A stretch of 64,000 nucleotides of DNA from Episyrphus balteatus (lineage: Eukaryota; Arthropoda; Insecta; Diptera; Syrphidae). A program made the translations under genes and the position numbers. The first letter of the stretch is position 1. The number at the start of each line of letters is the position of its first letter. The DNA is taken from NCBI RefSeq assembly GCF_945859705.1, contig NC_079134.1:41430576-41494575 (forward strand), written 5' to 3'. Shown here piece after piece: positions 12,081 through 25,490 of the stretch. The notes beneath the pieces are model-generated. The model was not told where the DNA came from. It did not search any database and worked only from the letters and a program-made list of their open reading frames with translations.

Positions 12081-13950
12081 ACCTGATCAATAATTTCTAT
12101 CTTCGTGACTTTTTTCTTAAAATATTAAATCTTTAGTGGGATTTAGTTTTTCAGGAGCATGAATGTTTGATTTTTGAAATATTGAAAATAAGAAAAAGCA
12201 TCCAAAACCAACAATTATAAGAAAAATCTTTTAATTTAAATTCCAACCTGATCTCTCTCGAATAGTCTGAAGCCCCAGAGCCAACACCAAGCACATAATA
12301 AATCTGCATTCTAAGGGTTCGTATAGAGAGCGGATGTAGCCCAGTGTCCAACATTATCGTGTAATTCGGCCTATTCGGTTCCAAATGAAGAAGTTTTTAT
12401 ACCAAAAATAATTTCTTAAATAAAAATAGCAACCCTTAAAATGTGATAAACTTTTTTTAAAAAAAATGAAAGATAATTTTATTTTGTTCAATTATTATGT
12501 TTATTTATTTTTATTCATATTCTTTTTATTTTTATTATTTTTCTGATTTGAGAGAACGAAAAGGAAAGAATAAAAATAAATTAATTACACGACATGGTCG
12601 TGCTTCTTGCGCAGTACGACATTACGGTTTTCTTTTGATGTGTTATCAGCTATTTTAATTTGTTCACTAACTCACGTATATTGAAATTTATTGATAATTT
12701 AATAAACCAAATAATCCTATAAATAATAGCCAAAAATCAATTCATTTTAAATACAACGTAAAAATATTAACAAAAATAATTTATGATGCAAAAATTGTTT
12801 CCTTTGAAGATTTTGTTAAAATAATTATTATTTTAAATAGGACTACTATGGACTTGGCCTAATACATTGGATCAAAACTGTAATTAACCAGCTCTGGCAC
12901 CTGAATAGTTTGCAAAACATTATGCTGCTATTAAGTAAAACTTAAAAAAATTTCCAAAATCAAAGCTCTTTTAAAGTTTAATGCTTTATTTAAAATATTT
13001 TTCAAATCGCTGCTATTTTTTTGCTCGCAGCTGTATGTATGTAGCTGTGTCCTCAACAATCATCTTGTATTGCTCATCTACATATGTAATTACTAATTTA
13101 TTATCATCGCTAGTTGAGTTGATATTTTCAAAAACCAATTAATCATTGTGTCATTTTATTTTATTTTCAGTGTATCTAAAATTTGATTAAATATGCATAC
13201 CAAACCTACTTATGAGTACATATTTCCATATTTCAACTATGAGAAAATAAATAAAAAAAAAAACATTTCATTGATCCCTATACACTATTTCATATGTGAA
13301 GGGAAATATGAAAACTGAACAAGAGTTTTCATTCATAAGCCTTTAATAAATTTGAATCGACACAGTGTGGGTGTTTTCGTCATTAAAGCAATTTACTTTA
13401 AATCGTAGGTACTCGCATGGCATAAATGTGCTTAAGGAGATAGACACTATAAACTATAAAATGTTTCCTCATATTGATTTAAATTTATATGTCAAAAATA
13501 GACACATTCTAGCTTTTTCCATTTAAATTGCTCGGAAGTGTTAGAATAATTTTAAGAGTCACCCATAAGGCATTAACCATAAGCATTCAAAATAATACTT
13601 CCTTAGTTGATTTATTAGTTTCTTTGTTTTGAATTAAATACTCTGTTTGGTATTTATCCAGAGCATCTTAAAAAAAAAAAAACGCAACAAATAAAATTTA
13701 GTACAGGTAAGACCTTGGTTTGTCGAGCTACATACTATGAAACGAAATTTTGCCGTAAAAAATCAGTAATTCAAACATCCTAGGGACAAGCATACAGAAA
13801 TAGCAACATGCATGAAAAACCTAACTAATTTCTGCTATTTAGCACCATTTATCTTCAGTTTACTATAAAATTAGTGACTGAAATTCCAGTTTGTTTATTA
13901 GACTTGCCTTGCGAAGAAAGAAACGAGATCGTATCATTATTAAAGTACGG
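12081..13950. other. AT-rich DNA, no supported gene
   Basis: Mostly simple AT-rich sequence. A minus-strand frame at 12384-12151 has better than background composition and splice-like borders but no recognised homology, and it is discussed as a finding. No transposon ends were identified. Confidence 0.5.
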
Positions 13951-14145
13951 CATAGGGACATAAGTCCCAAATTTTTTTTTCGGGCTTATGTCCCACTTTA
14001 CAGGGTCATAAGTCCCGAATCGAATCCGGGAATTATGTCCCAACCTACTGAGACATTAGTACCGAAAAAAAAATTTTCAAGAAAAAATTGAGTTGTGGAG
14101 ATAAAAGTTCAGGACTTTAGTCCCGGGGACTTATATCTTTCCGCT
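13951..14145. repeat. Clustered GGGACATAAGTCCC-type palindromic motifs
   Basis: At least six variants of the near-palindrome GGGACATAAGTCCC / GGGCTTATGTCCC / GGACTTATATC occur within 200 bp in alternating orientation. The same motif class recurs around 58530-58640. The block can fold into several alternative hairpins. No gene is visible. A possible origin is a degraded palindromic MITE. Confidence 0.55.
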
Positions 14146-17100
14146 TTAAAGTACACTAGAGCCATTATATGCTCTTTTCAAAAGTATTTGGGAAGGGTAG
14201 GTGGAATATTAAGTTCCGAGGACGTGGCTTTTTAAAGATGTACGGCGGCGTCAGCTCGTCGAACGGGAGGAATCTTGTCCTCGAAACTCAACCTCGTACG
14301 GAAATTAAAACTTAAATCAGGCCAGGAAACTAGTGCAAACCAAAATTGATCGGACTGTGAAAACGAACATCTCAGTTAAGGAAAATTTCATTTTTAGATT
14401 CCACAAGTTTTTCAATTAGCCAGCCAAATTGACTGCAGTTAAAATAGTTCCTGTCTAAAAGTAGGGCCAACATGATTTTCTCTGGACTTAAACAGGAACA
14501 ACAGAATCAAATAAAACCCTTTATTAGACTTTCCATATTGGGAATTAGATAAATTGATATAGGGTATACTACGATCAGTTTCAAATTGACTACAGTTAAT
14601 TTTATATCGTTTCAATTGAATAGGAATATCAATAGCCTTCAACAAAATAGACCCTCAAAATCAAGATCTGAATGAATGACATTCAAGTGTGGCGGCTTCG
14701 TTGGCGGCAGTCAAATTGCATATAAATATGAACAAACAAACGATATGAGTACTACCTATAACTCTGAAACTTATGTCTAATGTCTCCTTCAAAACTTAAG
14801 ATGATTTGTACTTTCACTTTCCGTTCGATTAACACAAAAAAAAAAGAAAATATAGTACTTAACTCAAAAAAGTAGTGAATTTTTTTTTGTCTCAAAGAAA
14901 AAAAAAAAAGAAGAAAATCTTCGACAGCTCATTTCAAAAAGACATATCTAAACAAAAATGCGCATAGTAAAATAATTCAATTTACGATCTTCATTCAATC
15001 AGCATCAGAAAGCAGCAGCACCACCAACAAGCAAGGCACACAATCGACTCCAAGCTCCAGCTCACAGTTCACAGCTCGTTGGAAAGAAGAAGAAGAGGTG
15101 GCCACTTAGAAAGGAAACACGTTTCTCACGATCAATTAAGCCCGGCTATTTTAATATGTGCATTTATGCATTGTGCTTGTGCTTAAGCATATATATCGGA
15201 TTGAGGCTGTGAAGCCGTGATGGTAGTAGAGTCTCTTCGATTGAGACTTTTCATATTTACGATCGATTGAAGATCAATTTGGAGTCTTGACCTGCGTTCC
15301 AGGTGATGCAAATGCCTTGTTTACTCGAACGTCATGTTTTGTTGTATACCGGCCATGTTTATACTTTTTTTTGTTGTTGTTGATTCGCTGTGTCTCGGGT
15401 TTGGGGGCGCAATTTCTTTTCTGGCTGAGAGGCAGTTAGTGTGGGAACAGAAAAACATTTGTCTAACAGTTGTTAGTTAGTGCCAGAAAAATAAACGTTA
15501 TTATTGGGAGGTTGAACCCATGTGGCGGTTGTAACACGAAAGTGCAACAACATGGAACATGAGGTAGTCGAGTCGTAGTCGTCTGTATGGGGCGGTTGAC
15601 TTTGTGCAATTACTTTTGTTTATCTTTTACTTTGGGTATTTGCCGACACTGTGTACATATAGATACTATGAAGCCACCATACCGCCAACGCTGCCGAAGG
15701 AGTTAGCATTTCCTGGAATTTAAAGAGATATTTTTTTTTGTCTCCTTTTGTATAGCTATTGATCGAGCTTTTTGTTTTTTATTATTTTTTTAGCTCATAT
15801 CTTAAGGAATGTGGCATTTTCAAAACTTAAATAGACCTTTGGCATCAAATAAGGAATGCCAATAAAACACAGATAAAAATATAACAAAATTTTGTACACC
15901 CAAAATTGATAAAGTGTACCGAATTAGGCCTGAAGGTATTAAAAGTTGTTGTTTCATAACTTTAAAACCGCTGCACTTGACCATAATCGAAGGATAAGGT
16001 ATTTTTTAAAGCTTACAAACATATTTAATGGCATAGTTGGTGTATTGTTTTCACTGTAATCATCGCACTTCCTTATTCTAGTTTTCAAAACAGTTTTGTC
16101 CGCTGGCTTTCGGCCTATGGTGGTCTTGTGATGTATTTGAGTTCACTTCAACACATTCTCATATGCGCACGTTTATCAGTAAATAATATTTACAGACTTA
16201 AAGTCTATACACCAACCAAGCACATTGCGTCCAGTAGGACATTAAGAAACTTAGGGGAGCTAAAGGCGTCATATTAAACTTCCGTCTACTATAGGAAAAA
16301 AAAACAAATGATAAATCCTTGGGAAGAATAAATGAGCGTACATGTAGACTTTCAGCTTAAGGAAGAGAAAAAAGTAATTCAGTCAGAACCAGACACAAGG
16401 TTTTTTTTATAATACATTCAAGTATACAATAGGCAAAAATAGACAACGTATGATCATTCCTTATCCGAGGTGCAAGTTGTGTTGAAAGAATTGTGTCAGT
16501 TACGGCGAATACTAACTTTAGAAATAAAAGCCGTGAATTTGCAATTTTAGCTTATTCTTATTAGGGGAAGTTAGGCAAGCACGTGGTCGTGACTAAAAGT
16601 TAGCCTTGCTGGCCCAAACCAGGGGTGAAATGGGCTATTTGCTCTGAAAAACATGATTTACGCAGTACAAATTTGGTTCTTTTAACTATCACAAATCACA
16701 ATAGCCGATTCCACTACCCGACTGGTTACGGTGCAAGGCCTATGTCCCCCACGGATGTAAAAAGTCTAAAGGGCTATGTAAGAACATAAGCAAGAATCAG
16801 GCTGGCCCACAAAATTTCAACCGTCATGGATGATGGGCAATTTCTATCCTCGGAATCAGTTGCCTAGCTAAGATTTTCCAATTTTCATATTTCTTAAAAT
16901 ATTGTCAATATTAGCGATGTCATTTTAAACCACTGCATCAACAACTGGATCATAAAATAAAAACCGTTGCAACTCGGAATATAAATTCTGACAACTTTGT
17001 TATCAAAAATGGTCCTGTATCACAGCTCAACAACACCATCAAAATATTGGTGGTTTATTTACTTCCAAGGATTCTTGGAACTTTCCGAAATAAAAATTCT

Positions 17101-20100
17101 TATTGGCTTCACAAATACCATTCTGCAGAAACCATACTCTTAAGTGGAAAAGCAGAGCGAAGAACTCACAGAATTCTATCGTCTGTAATCATTGCTGTAT
17201 TTAAAATAAACTTTTAAGTTGCACAGGTTGGCATAGATGTCATACATGAAGAAGTAAGATTATGCGAATCCCCAGCAGCAAGATGCTCTAGGACGAAGCA
17301 TAGATTCTACAAATTGACATATATCTCCTCCAATCCACTAAAAGATGTCTCTACAATTAATAAGACCATCCCAATCCACTGATAGGAAATATAATCAGCA
17401 GCTCCACAATTCCCGGTATACTTTGACTAAGGATCTGGACAATTAGAATTTGATAAATACCAATACTGGGTCAGCACAATACCTAGACTTTAAGCTAAAT
17501 GATCCTGCCATTAATCCAAAATTTTCTTTTTTTAAATGTTTCTTTTCGTTGTCTTTTTTTATTGAACAATTTACTGATTTGTATGTTAGTAAAAGCGCTC
17601 ATTTAAAAACATTTGCTCTATTTAAACCATAACAAGTATTTTCCGACGTTCAATTGGATTCCACTATTGGCTTTTGAGGTTGCTGAAGTAGTAAATGTAG
17701 CTGAGGTAGTTGATGTAGTAAGCTCTGAAACAGACCCCAGCTAAGCTTACGAAGATTCTGTCAAAACTCTTCGAAATCCAAGAAGTTTTAATCAGATCAC
17801 CCACCGTTTGCAGGTTGCTAAAAATTCTCTTTGCTTGTCCTGGTGGCACTAGCACCCAGATCCAGATAATGGTTTAAACCGATTTAAATCATTTCATAAA
17901 CCTATTAATTTTCAGTCACTGTGTCATTTAATTCACGTTAGATTTACTGCAAGATTTTTATTTTACTATTTATTTATTATTATTTTAATCAGGTTATGAT
18001 TTTGATTGTCAGCCAGCTGCTATGAAAATATCAATTTTTGAAGTACTTAAGTAAGTAAGAACTAGTACCCATTACGCACAGGTTACTACAATAGACTGTC
18101 ATACTGTAATGTTAGAGGTTTTAGGTTCAAGTCCAGCCGCTACCACCCAGAATTTTTTCCATTTTTTTAAAATAAATTACGCCCACACAGAAATAATTTA
18201 AAGTTGTGTCACTAGACCTTTGGCTCTTCATAAGCTTGTCGCGCCAAAAATTAAGTTTTTTTTATTATTAGTAGACTTTTGACAAGAAATCCATTACTTT
18301 TGTTTAAATTCCCTAAAAATCTTTTTTAACAAATCAAATATATGATATTTATATCGAGCCTTCATTTTCTAATATGTATGTTTTACAAAAAAATAATTAT
18401 TTTCATGTTCATTATAAGATCAGATGCTATGATCCATTTGTAAATACCCCAGACAACTCCAATCTCAACACAATTACTATTTCAAAATTGCATTTATGTT
18501 TTTCCTTCACAAAAAGTTGTCAAAGAAAAGAGCGAGAGAAAGTAACAAACAACTTACAGCACAAATTCAATGTCAAATTAAATTCCCTGATTAATTGAAT
18601 TGCTAAGTCTGGTTTCTAAAAATTATTGTTTTATCTTTAAAGTGCAATCATTCAAAAAAAAAAAAAAAAACATGAACAGAGATGATGATCTACACGCACC
18701 CAACTGTGCGGCTCGGCGGCGCAACAACAAATTACTGACCTAAATTATGAACATTGTTGACTGCATTTTTTATACAACTTACTTTTGATTTTCTTATTCT
18801 GGTTAATCTTATTTAATTAACTACAAGAATGTTTGTGTAAAGCTTGAATAAGAGGTTTTAATTCAAACTAAGATCACAGAGAGTAGTTACATTTATTTTT
18901 ATAATCACTCTTTTCATATCGGTGTTATAGTTTTTTTTTTTCCTCCTCAAGCGTTCAATTGCTTGTGGAACTAATAATATTAAAAAGTAAAAACAAAGAC
19001 ATTCTTTTGATGAGTATAGAGCAAGTTGGTAAGAGCCAGTTGTAATTGTGTTCATTGTGGTTTGATTAAAGACTCGTAGTTTACACAAATATTTTAAAAG
19101 AAAGGAAAGAAAAGACTTCCAAATTGGAGCTAATTATTTGACCTAAAGACATAGTCGAAATCCAATAAAAAATGGGAATTTCTAACACTTTGTTTTCGTC
19201 GTTTATGTTTTTTCATTTTAATTTTTTTTTACAAAATACATTATTTTCGTTAGCTTTTCATTTGAGCCAATCGTGACTTATCACTTGCTTTTTGAATTTT
19301 AAAACCAATACGCAAAAAATTCAATTCAAACCCACATTTGTTTGTTTTCGCACAAGTTCTATTTGTATTTGCTTTTGTTTGTTTTATTTGTTGTACTTCT
19401 TTTTTTTTTTATTTGAACACGTTTCGCTTATGATGCTTATTGATTTGAGTACATTAAGACTCAATTACCTTCAAATTAAACATCTGGAAAACGAAGCAAA
19501 TTCAAAATTTGTATTACCTAATTAAATAACAATACATTTTAGAGCTGAAAATTGCGTTAGGTACTTATATGCTTTTTGTACAGTAAATTTTGGTTTTGAG
19601 ATCAAAACAATTACCAACCCGATTTGTTTGGCATATTAAAGTTCTTTAAAATCTAAGACATAAAAATACGAGGAAGTGTATCCGTCATTTCCAACCCGTC
19701 TCATTTTTTTTTTAAATTCAGATTAATTTCAGTTCCTATTTGAAATTAAAAAAAAAAAGCATATAAATTGCAGGCCTGTTCCCATTAACTATTTCGTAAA
19801 AGAGAGAAGTGGTAAATATGAATGGTATAGCGAATGAAGTTTTTCACAACTAACCTGGAGATTTGCGTTCAGACCCTACCCTAGGCAGCATTCTTTTATT
19901 TTATCCTCCAGCTTCAACTGGACTTAACTAGTTTCGTGTAGTTTGCATTTATTTTGTCTAACAGACATAGTTAAAATTATTATAGTTATTAATTATTTCT
20001 AGAGCCCGTTTAGAAGATAATATTTTTTTTATTATAGTTATTATTGTAAACATGTCTTGGTCAAAATCAAGTCATCCCTGAAAAAAAAAACAATATCCCG

Positions 20101-20600
20101 CAACTTAGCCCTCTTTATATTGATGGTGTTCCATTTAGTTTCTCAAATAAAGCTTCTGACCTAAAATTATTTTCAGATAAAAAGTTAGGCTGGAAAACTT
20201 AGAAAACCTTAGGCTCAAAAAAGCATGGGTTAGAAACCTTTGTGAAATCAATGGAGCTCGTTAGCTGTAGCGTATTTCAAACGGAAATTCTATAAAAAAG
20301 TATTTTCAGTTTGTTCCAAAATCTTTGAATCAATTTCCTCAAACTCTATTAAAGCTATTTATCATATTTAATTGAGTATTCACCTTTTTCGGGGGGCGGG
20401 ACATAGAAGAATTAAAGTAGTCTTCCTTGCCAGATTAAGGACAGACTTAGCTATGCATATTAAATACATCTACATCCATACTCGATCTGTTGCCGGTAGA
20501 ACTACAGCTGTAAAGTACCGATTACCAAGCTCCCCACCTGTACTTTGACAAATGTATCAAAGTATTTTTCATTTCCGCGATCAATGGTAAAAATAACTGA
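14146..20600. other. Long gene-free stretch with a GC-balanced island at 14.7-15.7 kb
   Basis: The part from about 14680 to 15720 is less AT-biased than its surroundings, with few homopolymers, CAGCAG/CACCAC trinucleotides near 15010 and CAGCTC motifs. It has no open frame of coding length and may be intronic regulatory DNA (inference). Near 14212-14288 a short inverted pair, AGTTCCGAGGAC / GTCCTCGAAACT, occurs. From 15.7 to 20.6 kb I see scattered, more complex patches (16.9-17.4 and 17.65-17.87 kb) that may be eroded transposon coding sequence but match no domain I can name. Confidence 0.4.
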
Positions 20601-20604
20601 ACTG

Positions 20605-20945
20605 ACTGTGGTGTAGAGATGCCTTTTTCTCTAATAACATGAAAGTGGAACCATTTCATTTTCCCAACCACTCAAATGTTTTTCAGGCTTAGACATTAGC
20701 AGTTAGAGAGGCTTGCATGATACTCAAAAACTCAACAATATCGAACAACAATATTCGGAATGAAGATATCATTGATAGTCAAGTAGTTATTGATAGCTGC
20801 TGCACAAACTCAAAACTAGTCTGAATGCCAAACAACAACAACTGGCAGGACTAAACAGAAGAATGTAAGTCACAGAAGTAGTTAAATTATTGCCAACGAA
20901 TGTGCCGATGAAATACTTAAGCAAGATTCAGGTATTCATATTTCC
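20605..20945 (+). pseudogene. Decayed LINE RNase H domain
   Basis: Read on the plus strand, the segment near 20665-20700 gives NHSNVFQA, then a stop where family members have a codon, then TLAVREAC. Near 20770 it gives DSQVVIDS, and after frame changes near 20892 it gives ANECADEILKQDSG. In order these match three hallmark stretches of the RNase H domain at the C-terminus of I/Jockey/R1-type non-LTR retrotransposon polyproteins: the VFQAE helix, the DSQ catalytic region and the GNE-ADELA motif. There are at least two stops and one or more frameshifts, so it is dead. The rest of the element (reverse transcriptase, endonuclease) was not recognised nearby. The clade is uncertain. Confidence 0.6.
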
Positions 20946-23900
20946 AAGGCGGATCGACATCTCCCTGACAGTCGTGAAAGACAAAATATCATTTTTTTTA
21001 ATGCGTTTGTTTTCAAAAAATACAAATTAAAAAAAAAATATTTATTGCACTCAGCTCAGAAAGAAAAAGGCAATATTTTCCTAGGCTAAAATTGATCAAA
21101 CAGTATCGTAGTCATTTTAACAGAGAGTAGAATTTCACCATCCGTCAAAATCCGTAGAATTAAAATATAATTCTAAACAAGTTAATATTTTTGGCCTTAA
21201 CTCATACAATACACTAAGATTAAAACAAATTTAAAACAGCAATCATGACTCGAATGACTGATTTTGAAGGCACCCTGTATTTATCTAATTGCCTGGTGCA
21301 GAGATCAAAGACCTTAAAATGTGTTTACGATATCGCCAAAAATTTTTATAAATTGATAAAAATACAACAACAACAAAAAAACGCGCATTTAATTATAGTT
21401 GTTGTAATTTCAACCAAATATGTAGATATATTTTAAGCCTTCTCTTTAATATTATACTGAGTTATCAAGATTTAATTCACAAAACGTGTTCATACATAAA
21501 TGCGACTTAAAGTAATCTAAAAATAATCAAGTAAATTATTAATAACTCATTACATTTTTTTATTATAAAAAAACATTAACTTAAAGATTAAAAATTAAAT
21601 CCGCAAATTCTAAATTAATTTTAACTCATTGAATTAATTTAAACAACTCTCCTATGAACCTTAACAAAACTAAAAAAATGTTTTTCTTACTCTATAGAGA
21701 CTTATTCTGATTATGAAAGAACTCTACGCAATTACGTGTTGGAGTTTTTTTTTCAGCTTGGCTTCCTCTTCGTTATCTTGACCCAGTTGATATCTCAACA
21801 AACAAATAAACTCAACCACATACAATAAAAATACAAACAAAATGAGAAGAAATGCTTGTTTTTTTCAAGGTCAATAGCCAGCTAATGAAAAAGTAAAAGT
21901 TCTTCGCAGTTGAGACTTTGAGATTCTTTAAAATGTGGATCTATTTTTTTTTGTCGTTTTAAGTCTGAAAAAATGAAAACAAAATAAAAAAAATTAAATG
22001 TATTCGCACATCAGCTATCAGCGTCACTTCAATATTGACAATTGCGACAAAAAAGAGCTGCCTCTGCTTATAGCTTGATTGCATTTTTTGTTCTTCGATA
22101 AGTTCAAGGTTAGATCCAATCCAAGTACAAATTTTTATAGTCAATTTGATTGCGACATGATGCTCCGAAAATTATTACTTTTCAAGTATTTTCTGATATA
22201 GAACAAGAAATTATTTCGCAGAATCATTGAGCTTGTTATACATAGAACTTGAATAATAATATTTCACCTGTGTCGACTTAATATTTCATCATTCGATATA
22301 TTCTGGAATATCATGCTAAACAAATATCAAAATCATCTGGTATAGATTAGATATAAAACCAGAGATTACGATGACGTCAAAGCCAAGGTGAACTACGCCA
22401 TGCGACGACTACCGACACGATAACAAATGTGAGATAAAAATGGTTTTATGACGAGAAGTCATTGTTTACTCACCACAGCAAAATTGTTTTGAATGTTAGG
22501 ACATTGGGTCAGAGTCAAGGAAGCTTAAGTTTGATTGATGGGAAACAAGAATGAGAAACCAGATTAGAAGAATTGTTGTATTTATTTTTAGAATCTTGGC
22601 AATTAAACTATTCACAGCTGTGTATAGAGAGAAGTAGATGGTGTTACCTGCTGTTAAATTCATTGTATGTTTTTTCTTTGACCTTTTGCTATTTTTGGGC
22701 ACTTTAGGTCAATTTGGATTATTTATAGATTTTTTTCTGTTGTTTATATGTGAATTTACAAGATTCTGTGGTCTAGCGTGGGCTGTAAAAATAAATTAAT
22801 TGAACTTGATAAAAATAGAACTAACAACAGGAAATATTGTCAAAACTTATTGATGAATTAAAAACACATGACAATAATTTAACGAAAGGAAAGATACGGG
22901 TGATAATGATTAATTTCTTCTACTTGAAACATTTTTTCAAATCTATTAATCAATTGAAAATAATTCAAAATGCATTGTTCATATAAACGAACCTCGCAGA
23001 ATCATCGATTTTATAAGAATGGGATTTGAGGACTTTTTAGGAGCCGCCAAGACCATTAAAGATGTGAAAAGTAGGTGGTTTTGACAACCACGACTACCTG
23101 ATTACGAATATAGCTATCGGAATCTTAAAATCTGCTAAAAACGTAATAATTTTAAGAGTATTTTAAAAAGACTCTATTCTTTAAAACCTGATTGATTGAT
23201 AACTTGATTTTCTGGACTTGACAACAGTTGTTCAATAGTAAAAAGTTTAATTGTTTTTTTTTTTATTTATTAAAATAATGCAAATCATCCGCTTCCTTTG
23301 TTTTTTGAGTTTAATGTATGAAAAAAAGAGTAATATCTTATCTAAATTCCAATAAACGTATGCTCAGATGTTGATGTTGTTCAGATAATTAAAATCAGGA
23401 TAATTGTGCTTGTTTTTTTTTGCCAATACCAAATTTGTGTACGGATTTTCTTCAAATTTGCAATTTTCTCGAAAACGGCTCTTACAATTTTGATTAAGCT
23501 TTGAGCAATATTCAAAGCAATTTTAATAAAATTGCGATTTTACTTTTTTTATTTACTTACATGGAAACATTTTGTTTTTTGACAGAAAAAAAACTGTCAT
23601 TTTGGTCTCGTATATTAACCAAATTTCTTAAAAATTATTATAAATACAGTTTTTATGACAAAATTTTACTAATTTATAAGTACTTTGAACAAGTACGTGA
23701 AATTTGTACTAAATTTCTTCTTTTTTTTCATAATGAAATTTATAAAAAGTCTAAGATACAAACTTTGGTGTTGTCAATCTACAGAATGCTCTTTATTTCG
23801 GCTCCAAACATCAATATTTGATAAAATTCCAAGTTTTTTAAGGGGTAAAATTATCGCTATTGCTACATTTCACTTTAAAATACATTATCATTATGAAATT

Positions 23901-24056
23901 TATTGCTTTGACTGTGACTAATATTTAATTTACATGCAATTTTTACATCATTTGAGAAAACTCCGAGTTATTTTGTTTGTCTGCTTATGATTAAGTGCCC
24001 AAAAGAAAAAAATATTTACAGTGAAAATAAAATTGTACTTAATTTTCTTTTCTATC
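20946..24056. other. AT-rich DNA, no supported gene
   Basis: No coding region is recognised. A CRE-like palindrome TGACGTCA lies near 22371 in a short GC-richer patch (about 22360-22425). A hairpin GTAGGTGGTT / AACCACGACTAC lies near 23071-23098. At 23430-23530 there is an inverted fragment of the dispersed repeat also found at 11.6-12.0 and 26.7 kb. The remainder is simple sequence. Confidence 0.5.
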
Positions 24057-24060
24057 TTAA

Positions 24061-24301
24061 CCCTCTGTAGGCACACCTCTTTTTTGCGAATTTGGTTCAT
24101 ACTTTTTCATGTAGCTAGAACTTTTTTCGATCTCACTATTTTATAAAGTATCATAAATGAAATTGATGTAGAATATTCCGAGGAATTCGAATATTGTATT
24201 CACAATTCAAAAAAATGTATTTTCACCTTTATAAAGACACTTTTTTGTGACCACTTTTAATTTTGATCCTGCCAAATTCGCACCCGTGTGCCGACAGAGG
24301 G
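24061..24301. mobile_element. piggyBac-type MITE, 241 bp
   Basis: The ends are CCCTCTGTAGGCACAC and GTGTGCCGACAGAGGG, inverted repeats with one mismatch over 16 bp. TTAA directly borders both ends (24057-24060 and 24302-24305). A TTAA duplication plus CCC..GGG ends is the established signature of piggyBac-superfamily insertions. The 241-bp length and lack of a frame make it a non-autonomous derivative. Confidence 0.85.
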
Positions 24302-24305
24302 TTAA

Positions 24306-25490
24306 TATTTATGTAGGTATATTTTGTATGTGTTGTGACTATTAGCAATTTTTGCTTTTACATCAAAATTTAAACACTAATTCAAAAATATTAAATAACG
24401 AAAACAATTTACGTAATTTGTCAAAACAAAAATATCATGTTAATTAGAATATTATATAAAATCGTGTTTACAACTCGTTAATATTCTTCAGTAACTTTAA
24501 AATAACATTTTTAAGCATGTTTGTGGGACGTAGTTGTCTCAGTTCCTATGTGTATGTGAATTTCTGGCCTTGTCAAAAGTACAATAGCAACGACATATTC
24601 AAGTTTATTTTTTCATTAGAATGTGTCAACTCAATGAGTACCTAGTAATTGCAATTATATTTTACGCGATTATCACAAATCATCTCCTCAAAGTCTTTCT
24701 TAACTATTGCACCCAATTATCTTGTCTGGGGCAAAGAAAACTTTACCACCTATAATAACTACAAGACAAAACACAATATCAACTTTAAGGCAACTAATTG
24801 AACTAATAATAATAATTGTCCTCACTCTTCAAAAAGTAGTTTAAAACGTGTTTCAAAAGACACAAAATGTGAAAGGATTTGTAATAAGTATCAACTTATT
24901 AAAAAAATGAAAAAAAAAAAAACTGATAACACAAAGAAGATAACATAGAAAGTGAATTCCAATAGTTAGTTGCCGCCAAACCATACAAAGGCCACAATTA
25001 GTTTATAAATGCATGAATACAAACAAAACTAAGAAAAAATAGCAAAAAAAAAATGAAGAAACAGAAAGGTTCATTGGAGAATTTAATTCAACAAACAATG
25101 AAAGTTGCCGTTGTCCATCTGCTACCAAATAAGGACAGACCCCTTATTACAAAAAAAAAAAAAATATAGATAGGTACGCATCGCCAAACAAAAAAAAAAA
25201 AAAAAAAAACAACTAAACAACATCTGCTTCTTCTTAAAAGATATAATTCCTTCTTCCTTCCCAACAAATCGATTAACTACCAATTGGATAGGTCCAATTA
25301 GAATGTGTCAGCAATTTTAAGGCAAACAAAAAAAAAAAGAAACTAAATCAATTGGAAATGTTTTCCTAAACAAACCTCTTAGTTGATTAACAACTTGTCA
25401 CGAGACACACTAAAATCTAAAAATTTGCGCTTGTTTGCCAAAGGTCAGGCATAGTCAACAACACGCGACCGGTTCCCCACACTCTGATAG
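24306..25490. other. AT-rich DNA with long A runs, no gene
   Basis: The stretch is dominated by simple sequence, including poly-A tracts around 24910, 25150 and 25190-25210. No open frame, RNA gene or transposon end is supported. Confidence 0.6.

Noticed and set aside
18085..18150. Second tRNA-like candidate with GGTTCAAGTCC
   Set aside because: Only a B-box-like word and a CCAGC end were seen. No A box or stems could be assembled.
22360..22425. Short coding-looking patch ending in a stop near 22422
   Set aside because: Only about 18 codons, no credible acceptor upstream and no known motif. The TGACGTCA word alone does not prove a regulatory site.
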